DNA from: JACQAI01 sp035507915
GTDB taxonomy: Bacteria > Pseudomonadota > Alphaproteobacteria > Elsterales > Elsteraceae
Length of the DNA stretch: 51,044 nt
Assembly: GCA_035507915.1 (NCBI GenBank)
Contig: DATJNS010000244.1
Span: 1 to 51,044 of the forward strand
Reading direction: 5' to 3'
The translations under genes were made by a program, and so were the position numbers. Below are positions 22,554-30,247 of this stretch, piece after piece; the first letter of the stretch is position 1; the number at the start of each line of letters is the position of its first letter. The notes beneath the pieces were generated by a model that had not been told where the DNA came from, ran no database searches, and worked only from the letters and a program-made list of their open reading frames with translations.

Positions 22554-22571
22554 CCCCGCGCGGCCGCGGGG
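22554..22571. terminator. GC-rich hairpin between lpxC and bamD
   Basis: CCCCGCG (22554-22560), loop CGGC, CGCGGGG (22565-22571) is a perfect 7-bp stem followed by GATGATATAG. There is no T-tract, so it may be a weak or Rho-assisted terminator, or an attenuator ahead of bamD. Confidence 0.35.
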
Positions 22572-22613
22572 ATGATATAGGGGACCCCGGTCGACGCCAC
22601 CGCCCCGCGCCTC

Positions 22614-23432
22614 ATGACACCAAGATTTGCCCCATCCCTGGCCGCCGCCATCGCGTTGCTCGCCCTCGTCGGCTGCGCCGACGACACCAAGGACACCTAC
22701 GTCGAGGAACCGGTCGAGCAGCTCTACAACGAGGCGACCGACCTCATGCTCGAGAGCCACTTCGACGAGGCGTCGAAGAAATTCGACGAGGTCGAGCGCC
22801 AGCATCCCTATTCGGTATGGGCAACCAAGGCGCAGCTCATGTCGGCCTACGCGCTGTACGAGCGCAATCGCTACGACGAATCGCTGGTCGCGCTCGATCG
22901 CTTCATCCAGCTCCATCCGGGCAACCGGGACGCGCCCTATGCCTACTATCTGAAGGCGCTCAACTTCTATGAGCAGATCGCCGACGTCGGGCGGGACCAG
23001 CGCCTGACCGACCAGGCCCTCAAGGCGCTTCAGGAGGTCGTGCGGCGGTTCCCGGAGAGCGTCTATGCGCGTGATGCGCGCATCAAGATCGACCTGACGG
23101 TCGACCATCTGGCCGGCAAGGAAATGGAAATCGGCCGGTTCTACGAACGCGCGGGTCAACCGGTCGCGGCGATCAACCGGTTTCGCACCGTGATCGAGAA
23201 ATACCAGACCACGACGCACGTGCCCGAGGCCCTCGCGCGGTTGACCGAATGCTACCTGACGGTCGGGCTGCGCCAGGAGGCGCAGGCCTCGGCCGCCGTG
23301 CTCGGCCACAACTTCCCGGGCTCGCGCTGGTATCAGGACAGCTACGCCCTGCTCGAGGGCGTGCACCTGAAGCCGGCGGAAGACGAGGGCTCGTGGATGA
23401 GCCGCGCCTTCGCCTACGTCAATCCGTTCTGA
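22614..23432 (+). CDS. bamD: Outer membrane assembly lipoprotein BamD
   Basis: A lipoprotein of 272 residues of the BAM complex, which folds proteins into the outer membrane. The signal peptide ends in the lipobox LVGC with Cys21 as the lipid-bearing residue. TPR-like helical repeats follow: LYNEATDLMLESHFDEASKK, EVERQHPYSVWATKAQLM, and PVAAINRFRTVIEKYQTT. The last two resemble the conserved BamD/YfiO blocks. Length fits the family. The position between lpxC and recN is conserved in alphaproteobacteria. Confidence 0.94.
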   Translation: MTPRFAPSLAAAIALLALVGCADDTKDTYVEEPVEQLYNEATDLMLESHFDEASKKFDEVERQHPYSVWATKAQLMSAYALYERNRYDESLVALDRFIQLHPGNRDAPYAYYLKALNFYEQIADVGRDQRLTDQALKALQEVVRRFPESVYARDARIKIDLTVDHLAGKEMEIGRFYERAGQPVAAINRFRTVIEKYQTTTHVPEALARLTECYLTVGLRQEAQASAAVLGHNFPGSRWYQDSYALLEGVHLKPAEDEGSWMSRAFAYVNPF

Positions 23433-23575
23433 GCGGCGACGCGCGACAGACCGACCGTCCGACGACGCACCGCGCCGAAGCCCGACCAGGAGCACCCGTC
23501 CCTCGAGGTCACTCGGCGTGCCGCGAATCGGGCATGCGGTTGATCGGGTCGGAGGGCTCTGCCACTTTAGCCTCG

Positions 23576-25243
23576 ATGCTGCTCAGCCTCGCGATCCGCG
23601 ACGTCGTGCTGATCGAGCGCCTGGAGCTCGAGTTCCAGGCCGGGCTCTCGGTGTTGACCGGCGAAACCGGCGCCGGCAAATCGATCCTGCTCGACGCGCT
23701 CGGCCTGGCTCTGGGCGGCCGCGGCGATTCGGGCTTGGTGCGCCAAGGCGCGCAACAGGCCGTCGTCACCGCCGAGTTCGACGTGCCGGCCGATCATCCG
23801 GCGCGCGCGCCGCTCGCCGAGCAAGCCATCGACGCCTCCGGCAATCTGATCCTACGCCGCGTGCTGTCGGCCGACGGGCGCTCGCGCGCGTCGATCAATG
23901 ACCAGCCGGTCAGCATCGGGCTGTTGCGCGCGGTCGGCGCGCACCTAGTCGAGATCCAGGGCCAGTTCGAGCAGTACGGCCTGCTCGACGCGGCGACCCA
24001 CGTCGCGCTGCTCGACGCGTTCGCCGGCCAGCCGGCGCTGGTTGGCGAGGTCCTGCGCGCCCACCGCACCTGGCACCAGGCGGCGGGCGTGCTGCGCGAG
24101 ACGACGGAGGCAGCCCAACGCGCCGCCGCCGAGGAGGATTATCTGCGGCACGTCCACGCCGAGCTCCAGGAGCTGGCGCCGCGCGCCGACGAGGAGCCCG
24201 AGCTGTCGCGTCGGCGCGCCCTGCTGCAGCATCACGACAAGCTGCTGATGGCGGTCGGCGCGGCGCATGGCGAGCTCGCGGGCGAGCGCAGCGCGACGCA
24301 CGCGCTCGCCACCGCGGCGCGCCATCTGAGCCGCCTGGGCGGCGAGCTGCGTGACAAGGCGGCCGCGCCGCTCGCCGCGATCGACCGCGCCCTGCACGAG
24401 ATCGACGAGGCGGTCGCCCACCTGACGGCGCTGGCGCGCGGCGACGACACGGGCGGCGCCACGCTCGAGCAGGTCGAGGAGCGTCTGTTCGCGCTGCGCG
24501 CCGCCGCGCGCAAGCATCACGTCGCGGTCGAAGACCTGCCGCGGCTCGGCGAGCGCTTCGCCGCCCAGCTCGCCGCGATCGACCAGGGTGGCGCTGCGAT
24601 CGCCAAGCTGACCCGGATCGAAACCGAGGCGCGCCAAGCCTACCAGGACGCCGCCGAACGGCTGAGCGCGGCCCGCACCAAGGCGGCGGGGCGGCTCGAC
24701 AAGGCGGTGGCCGCCGAGCTCGCGCCGCTCAAGCTCGACAAGGCGCGCTTCCGCACCACGATCGTGCGCCAGCCCGAGACCGCCTGGACGGCGGGCGGCA
24801 TCGACCGCGTCACCTTCGAGATGGCGACCAACCCGGGCAGCGAGCCGGCGCCGCTCGGCCGCATCGCCTCGGGCGGCGAGCTCGCGCGCGCCCTGCTCGC
24901 CATCAAGGTCGTGCTCGCCGGCACCAACCCGGTGCCGACGCTGGTGTTCGACGAGGTCGACAGCGGCATCGGCGGCGCGGTCGCCGCCGCGGTCGGCCAA
25001 CGCCTGGCGCGCCTCGGCAAGCGGCTCCAGGTCCTGGTGGTGACGCACAGCCCGCAGGTCGCGGCGCGCGGCGACCATCACTGGCGTGTGCTCAAGCGCG
25101 GTGCCGGGCGCTCGGTCGCCACCACCGTCGAGGCGCTGCCGGCGGATGCGCGCCGCGAGGAGATCGCCCGCATGCTGTCGGGCGCGGTGGTGACCGAAGA
25201 GGCGCGCGCGGCGGCCGACAGCCTGATGACGGCGGACGCGTGA
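23576..25243 (+). CDS. recN: DNA repair protein RecN
   Basis: An SMC-like ATPase of 555 residues involved in double-strand break repair. Walker A is GETGAGKS at 29-36. A long Ala/Glu/Arg-rich coiled-coil region runs through the middle. The ABC signature region IASGGELARALLAIK and the Walker B region FDEVDSGIGG are near the C-terminus. ATG 23576 gives the typical MLLSLAIRDVVLIERLELEF start; earlier in-frame starts lie in the intergenic region. No LexA-type repeat is visible in the 143-base gap upstream. The stop overlaps the ligA GTG. Confidence 0.95.
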   Translation: MLLSLAIRDVVLIERLELEFQAGLSVLTGETGAGKSILLDALGLALGGRGDSGLVRQGAQQAVVTAEFDVPADHPARAPLAEQAIDASGNLILRRVLSADGRSRASINDQPVSIGLLRAVGAHLVEIQGQFEQYGLLDAATHVALLDAFAGQPALVGEVLRAHRTWHQAAGVLRETTEAAQRAAAEEDYLRHVHAELQELAPRADEEPELSRRRALLQHHDKLLMAVGAAHGELAGERSATHALATAARHLSRLGGELRDKAAAPLAAIDRALHEIDEAVAHLTALARGDDTGGATLEQVEERLFALRAAARKHHVAVEDLPRLGERFAAQLAAIDQGGAAIAKLTRIETEARQAYQDAAERLSAARTKAAGRLDKAVAAELAPLKLDKARFRTTIVRQPETAWTAGGIDRVTFEMATNPGSEPAPLGRIASGGELARALLAIKVVLAGTNPVPTLVFDEVDSGIGGAVAAAVGQRLARLGKRLQVLVVTHSPQVAARGDHHWRVLKRGAGRSVATTVEALPADARREEIARMLSGAVVTEEARAAADSLMTADA

Positions 25244-27369
25244 GCTCGCGGCGCGCGGCCTCGAAAGGCGACGCGGCATCCACGCCGATCGAGGCCTTGG
25301 ACGAGACGGCGGCCGCGCATGAGCTGACGCGGCTCGCGAAGGAGATCGCCCACCACGACAGGGCCTATTACCAGCGCGACGCCCCCGAGATCAGCGACGC
25401 GGAGTACGACGCGCTACGCCGGCGCAACCGGGCGATCGAGACGCGATTCCCCGGCCTGGTCCGGCCCGACAGCCCGTCGCGCAAGGTGGGCGCCGCGCCC
25501 GTTGCGACGTTCGCCAAGGTCACGCACAGCCGACCGATGCTCTCGCTCGACAACGCGTTCGACGAGGACGACGTGCGCGATTTCTTCAAGTCCGTGCGCA
25601 ACTTCCTGCGTCACGACTTCGATGCCGATCCCGAGCTCGTGCTCGAGGTCGTGGGCGAGCCCAAGATCGACGGCCTGTCGCTCGCGATCCGCTACGAGCG
25701 CGGCGAACTTGTGCAGGCGGCGACGCGCGGCGACGGCACCACCGGCGAGGATGTCACCGCCAACGTCCGCACGATCGCGAGCGTGCCCAAGCAGCTCAAA
25801 GGACGGCCCAAGCCCGCCGTGCTCGAGGTGCGCGGCGAGGTCTACATGCGCCGCGATGCGTTCGCCAAGATGAACGCGGGCCGCGAAGCCGCCGGCGAGC
25901 CGCTGTTCGCCAATCCGCGCAACGCGGCGGCCGGCAGCTTGCGGCAGCTCGACCCGACGGTCACGGCGTCGCGCCCGCTCGCCTTCTTCGCCTATGCGGG
26001 CGGCGAGATCTCGGAGCCGATCGGCGATACCCACATGGCGTTCCTCGCGCACCTCGAACGCTGGGGCTTCGACGTCAACCCGCTCGCCCGCCTGTGCAAG
26101 GGCGAGGACGCGGCGCTCGCGCTCTATCGCGAAATCCTCGAGCGCCGTCCCAAGCTGCCCTACGAGATCGACGGCGTGGTCTACAAGGTCAACCGTTTCG
26201 ACTGGCAGGAGCGGCTCGGCATGGTGGCGCGCGCGCCGCGCTGGGCGCTCGCCCACAAATTCCCGGCCGAGCAAGCGCGCACGCGGCTCAACGCCATCAC
26301 GATTCAGGTCGGCCGCACCGGCACGCTCACGCCGGTCGCCGAGCTCGAGCCCGTCACGGTCGGCGGCGTCGTGGTGTCGCGCGCCACCCTGCACAACGAG
26401 GACGAGATCGCGCGCAAGGACGTGCGCATCGGCGACATCGTGGTCGTCCAGCGTGCCGGCGACGTGATCCCGCAGATCGTCGGCGCGGTCGAAAGCGAAC
26501 GCAAGCCGGGCGCGCGCAAATTCAAGTTCCCCGACCATTGCCCGGTCTGCGGCTCGCTCGCAGTGCGCGAGGCGGACGAGGCGGCGCGGCGCTGCACCGG
26601 CGGGCTGATCTGCAAGGCCCAGGCGGTCGAGCGGCTGCGCCACTTCGTGAGCCGCGACGCCTTCGACATCGAGGGCCTGGGCGAGAAGCACATCCAGGCG
26701 TTCTTCGACGACAAGCTGGTCGAATCGCCGGCCGACCTCTTCAAGCTCCGGAGGCACGAGACGGCGTTGCTCGAGCGCGAAGGCTGGGGCGAGACCTCGG
26801 TGAACAAGCTGTTCGCCACCATCGACGCGCGCCGGTCGCTGCCGCTCGATCGCTTCATCTACGCGCTCGGCATCCGGCAGGTCGGCCAGGCCACCGCCAA
26901 GCTGCTGGCGCGCCACTACGGCAGCCTGGCGGCCTGGCGCGACGCCATGATCGCCGCGGCAGACCGCGAGTCGGACGCCTGGCACGACCTCGACAACATC
27001 AGCCAGATCGGCGAGTCGGTGGCGACCGACCTGGTGGCGTTCTTCGCCGAGCGGCACAATCGCGACGTCGTCAAGGCGCTCGCCGACGAGGTCGACGTGA
27101 TCGCGGCCCAGGCGCCGGGCACGCGCGCGGACTCGCCGATCGCCGGCAAGACCGTGGTGTTCACCGGCGAGCTCACCACGATGACGCGGCGCGAGGCCAA
27201 GGCGCGCGCCGAAGCGCTCGGCGCCAAGACCGCCGAGTCGGTATCGAAGAAGACCGACTACGTGATCGTCGGCGAGGCCACGGGCTCGAAGGCAACCAAG
27301 GCGCGCGAGCTCGGCCTCACGGTGCTGAGCGAGACGGAGTGGCTCGAGCTGATCGGCCAGCGGCGCTGA
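25240..27369 (+). CDS. ligA: NAD-dependent DNA ligase LigA
   Basis: A protein of 709 residues that seals nicks in DNA using NAD. An N-terminal Ia domain (HDRAYYQRDAPEISDAEYD) is followed by the adenylation site Lys142 in KIDG. An OB fold, a zinc finger (CPVCGS with two further Cys in RCTGGLICKAQ), helix-hairpin-helix repeats and a C-terminal BRCT domain (GKTVVFTGEL to TDYVIVGE) complete the usual order. The GTG start overlaps the recN stop by four bases. The stop overlaps the next ATG by one base. Confidence 0.96.
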   Translation: MSSRRAASKGDAASTPIEALDETAAAHELTRLAKEIAHHDRAYYQRDAPEISDAEYDALRRRNRAIETRFPGLVRPDSPSRKVGAAPVATFAKVTHSRPMLSLDNAFDEDDVRDFFKSVRNFLRHDFDADPELVLEVVGEPKIDGLSLAIRYERGELVQAATRGDGTTGEDVTANVRTIASVPKQLKGRPKPAVLEVRGEVYMRRDAFAKMNAGREAAGEPLFANPRNAAAGSLRQLDPTVTASRPLAFFAYAGGEISEPIGDTHMAFLAHLERWGFDVNPLARLCKGEDAALALYREILERRPKLPYEIDGVVYKVNRFDWQERLGMVARAPRWALAHKFPAEQARTRLNAITIQVGRTGTLTPVAELEPVTVGGVVVSRATLHNEDEIARKDVRIGDIVVVQRAGDVIPQIVGAVESERKPGARKFKFPDHCPVCGSLAVREADEAARRCTGGLICKAQAVERLRHFVSRDAFDIEGLGEKHIQAFFDDKLVESPADLFKLRRHETALLEREGWGETSVNKLFATIDARRSLPLDRFIYALGIRQVGQATAKLLARHYGSLAAWRDAMIAAADRESDAWHDLDNISQIGESVATDLVAFFAERHNRDVVKALADEVDVIAAQAPGTRADSPIAGKTVVFTGELTTMTRREAKARAEALGAKTAESVSKKTDYVIVGEATGSKATKARELGLTVLSETEWLELIGQRR

Positions 27370-27692
27370 TGGAAATCCTGCCGCAGCTCGCCGAGGCCGA
27401 GCCCGGCGTCTACCTGGCCGAGACCGACGGCCGGCTGCGGCTCGTGCACTTGCACCGGGGCGAGGAGTACGCGCTGACCGACATCATCGAGTTCTTCGAG
27501 CTCGGCACGGTGATCGAGGAGCTTGCGGTCGACATCGTCGAGTTCGACCGCAAGGAGCTGCGCGAGCTCAAGGCGATGGTCGACGCCTATCGGGCCGACT
27601 ATCCGCCCGAGTTCATCGAGATGTGCCTCGACGTCCACCGCGACGCGATCGCCATCGAGGGCGACACGGTGCGCTTCTACAGCAATTTCTGA
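27369..27692 (+). CDS. Small acidic protein of unknown function downstream of ligA
   Basis: A protein of 107 residues. I do not recognise a family. It is strongly acidic, with alternating hydrophobic and Asp/Glu residues (DIIEFFELGTVIEELAVDIV), then an Arg/Lys-containing helix (FDRKELRELKAMVDAYRADY) and a short C-terminal strand (IAIEGDTVRFYSNF). There is no signal peptide, membrane segment or cysteine pair. The TGATG overlap with ligA and the seven-base gap to the next gene make it a true member of the recN-ligA transcript. Codon use matches its neighbours. A role near DNA repair is suggested only by position. Confidence 0.7.
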   Translation: MEILPQLAEAEPGVYLAETDGRLRLVHLHRGEEYALTDIIEFFELGTVIEELAVDIVEFDRKELRELKAMVDAYRADYPPEFIEMCLDVHRDAIAIEGDTVRFYSNF

Positions 27693-27699
27693 GGCGCCG

Positions 27700-28203
27700 A
27701 TGCTGATCGTGCTGGGCGGGCTGCCGGCGACCGGGAAGACGACGATCGCGCGCCTGCTCAGCCGGCGCATCCGCGCCACTCATCTGCGCATCGACACGAT
27801 CGAGCAGGCCTTGCGGTCGTCGGGCAGCCTGACGGGCGACGTCGGCCCCGCGGGCTACCTTGTCGCCTATGCCTTGGCCGAAGACATGCTGAAGCTTGGC
27901 CAGGTCGTCATCGCCGACTCGGTCAACCCGGTTGCGGCGACGCGCGAAGCCTGGCGCGCCGTCGCGGCGCGCGCCGAGATGCCCGTCATGGAGGTCGAGG
28001 TCGTCCGCTCCGATCCGACCGACCACCGCCGGCACGTCGAAGCCCGCACCACCGACATCCCGGGCCTGCCGCTGCCGACCTGGGACGACGTGCTCGCGCG
28101 CGACTACGAGCCATGGGAGGGGCCGCGCGTCGTCGTCGATACCACGGGCCGCACCGTCGACCAGAGCGTCACCGAGATCGTCGCCGCGCTGCAGCGTTAC
28201 TGA
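27700..28203 (+). CDS. P-loop kinase-like ATPase (AAA_33 type)
   Basis: A protein of 167 residues with a Walker A motif GLPATGKTT at about 7-15. A RIDTIEQALR segment follows, typical of small-molecule kinases of the gluconate-kinase or chloramphenicol-phosphotransferase type. VVIADSVNP is the likely second acidic/phosphate site. DHRRHVEAR resembles an arginine-rich lid. The substrate cannot be deduced. It is the last gene of the ligA transcript and ends three bases from the oppositely oriented pepP stop. Confidence 0.8.
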   Translation: MLIVLGGLPATGKTTIARLLSRRIRATHLRIDTIEQALRSSGSLTGDVGPAGYLVAYALAEDMLKLGQVVIADSVNPVAATREAWRAVAARAEMPVMEVEVVRSDPTDHRRHVEARTTDIPGLPLPTWDDVLARDYEPWEGPRVVVDTTGRTVDQSVTEIVAALQRY

Positions 28204-28206
28204 ACG

Positions 28207-30231
28207 TCAAATGGCGCGGGTCGCCTGATCCAACCAGCCGCGCGCCGGCGCATCGAGCTGCGGGCCGATCACATCGCGCACGCGCGCGTGGTAGACATTG
28301 AGCCAGGCGCGCTCCTCGGCGGACAGCAGATCGCGCTCGACCAGCGTCAGGTCGATCGGCGCCAGGGTCAGGATCTCGAAGCCGAGCATCTCGCGCTCGG
28401 CCGCGGCGACCGTCGCATCGGGGGTGACGACGACCAGGTTCTCGATGCGGATGCCGTACGCGCCGGTCCTGTAGTAGCCAGGCTCGTCGGACAGGATCAT
28501 GCCCGGCTTGAGCGCGATCGTGTTGGGCAGCTTGGAGATGCGCTGCGGGCCCTCGTGCACCGAGAGATAGCTGCCGACGCCGTGGCCGGTGCCGTGGTCG
28601 AAATCGAGCCCGGCGTCCCATAACGGGCGGCGCGCCAACGTGTCGAGCTGCGAGCCCGTGGTGCCGGTTGGAAACCGCGCGGTGGCGATCGCGATGTGAC
28701 CCTTGAGCACGCGCGTGAAGCGGTCGCGCTGCTCGGCCGAGGGTTGCCCGATCGCGATCGTACGCGTCACGTCGGTCGTGCCGTCGAGATACTGCGCGCC
28801 GGAATCCACCAGATAGAGCTGGCCCGGCTCGAGCGGCCGCTCGCTCGCCGGACTGGCACGGTAGTGCACGATCGCGCCGTTCGGCCCGGCGCCCGAGATG
28901 GTCGGAAAGCTCAGGTCGCGGAAGCGCGCGTCCTCGCGCCGGAATGCCTCGAGGCGGTCGGATGCCTCGATCTCCTTGAGCTCGCCTTGGGCGAGTCGGC
29001 GCGGGAGCCAGGCCATGAAACGCGTCAGCGCAGCGCCGTCGCGCCGGTGCGCCGCGCGCGTGCCGTCGAGCTCGACCGGGTTCTTGCACGCCTTGGGAAG
29101 CGCGCACGGATCGACCCCGCGCACCACCTCCGCACCGCCGGCGGTCAACCGGCCGAGCACCCAGGCGGAGCTTTGGCCGGCATCGACCAGCACCTTGGCC
29201 TTGGCGGCACCCAGGCGGTCGAGCGCCGCGCCGAACGCGTCGGGCGGCGCCACGGTGACGGCGTTGCCCAGATGCTCGCGCACGCCGGGCATGAGCTTAC
29301 GCGCATCGATGAACAGCTCGACGGTCTCGTCGCGATGCAGCACACCGAACGAGAGCGGCAGCGGCGTATGGGGCACGTCGGCACCGCGGATATTGAGCAG
29401 CCAGGCGATCGAATCGGGCGCGGTCAGCACCGCGGCGCCGACGTCCTCGCGCGCCAGCGCGCCGGCGATCTCGGCGCGCTTCTCGGCGGCTCCCTTGCCG
29501 GCAAAAGCCACGTCGTGCACGCGCACCGGCCCGAGCGGCCCCGGCGGCCGATCCGACCAGACGGCGTCCAACGGATTGTCGTCGAGTGCGATCAGGGTGC
29601 CTCCGGCGCGCTCGATCGCGCGACGGAAACGCACGACCTGATCGTCGACATGCAGCCGCGGATCGAAGCCGATGTGCGCACCGGCCAGCACACGGGTGGC
29701 GAGCCAGTCGCCCGGCGGATTGTCGGTGACATGCAGGGTCTCGAACGCGCCGAGATCGACCTCGGCGCGCACCTGCAGGGTGTACCGGCCGTCGACCCAG
29801 ATCGCCGCGACGTCGGTCAGCACGATCGCGAGCCCGGCCGACCCGGTGAAGCCGGTCAACCAGGCGAGCCGTTGCGCACAGGCCGGCACGTACTCGCCCT
29901 GGTGCTCGTCGGCGCGCGGCACGATGAAGCCGCCGAGCCCGCGGCGTGCAAGCTCGGCGCGCAACGCCGCGAGCGGCTGGGCGGCGCGGGCCGGCCGGGC
30001 GGCGGCCAAGGCGGCGCGCAGCGCCCGCAGCTCGGACGCCAGCGCCGGCGCGGCGCCGGGCGCGATCAGATCGAGCCAGCCGTCGTCCGAACGATCGACC
30101 GAGGCGGCGTCGATGCCGCGCAACAGCGCGCACACCGCCGCGACGGTCTGGCCACCGCCGTGGCGGTCGAGCAGCGCCTGCAAGGCGGCGTCACCCCGGT
30201 AGCCCCCCTGTGCTTGATCCTGCGGCCCCAT
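28207..30231 (-). CDS. pepP: Xaa-Pro aminopeptidase (M24B), PepP/APP type
   Basis: A protein of 674 residues that would remove an N-terminal residue before proline. Two creatinase-like N-terminal domains, in the layout of the large eukaryote-like aminopeptidase P, precede the pita-bread catalytic domain. The metal ligands are present: Asp in LVDSGAQYLDGTTD (two Asp), His in HGTGHGVG, Glu in SDEPGYY, and Glu in IRIENL. A further His in LSVHEGPQ is near the site. ATG 30231 is preferred to GTG 30237 because GGAG sits six bases upstream. No signal peptide, so it is cytoplasmic. It follows the OGT-like gene by 16 bases. Confidence 0.93.
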   Translation of the reverse strand: MGPQDQAQGGYRGDAALQALLDRHGGGQTVAAVCALLRGIDAASVDRSDDGWLDLIAPGAAPALASELRALRAALAAARPARAAQPLAALRAELARRGLGGFIVPRADEHQGEYVPACAQRLAWLTGFTGSAGLAIVLTDVAAIWVDGRYTLQVRAEVDLGAFETLHVTDNPPGDWLATRVLAGAHIGFDPRLHVDDQVVRFRRAIERAGGTLIALDDNPLDAVWSDRPPGPLGPVRVHDVAFAGKGAAEKRAEIAGALAREDVGAAVLTAPDSIAWLLNIRGADVPHTPLPLSFGVLHRDETVELFIDARKLMPGVREHLGNAVTVAPPDAFGAALDRLGAAKAKVLVDAGQSSAWVLGRLTAGGAEVVRGVDPCALPKACKNPVELDGTRAAHRRDGAALTRFMAWLPRRLAQGELKEIEASDRLEAFRREDARFRDLSFPTISGAGPNGAIVHYRASPASERPLEPGQLYLVDSGAQYLDGTTDVTRTIAIGQPSAEQRDRFTRVLKGHIAIATARFPTGTTGSQLDTLARRPLWDAGLDFDHGTGHGVGSYLSVHEGPQRISKLPNTIALKPGMILSDEPGYYRTGAYGIRIENLVVVTPDATVAAAEREMLGFEILTLAPIDLTLVERDLLSAEERAWLNVYHARVRDVIGPQLDAPARGWLDQATRAI

Positions 30232-30247
30232 CGGCACTCCTGACGTG

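Noticed and set aside
23433..23575. A LexA box upstream of recN, as found in some bacteria
   Set aside because: No GTTC-N7-GTTC or Gram-negative CTGT-N8-ACAG pattern is present in the gap.
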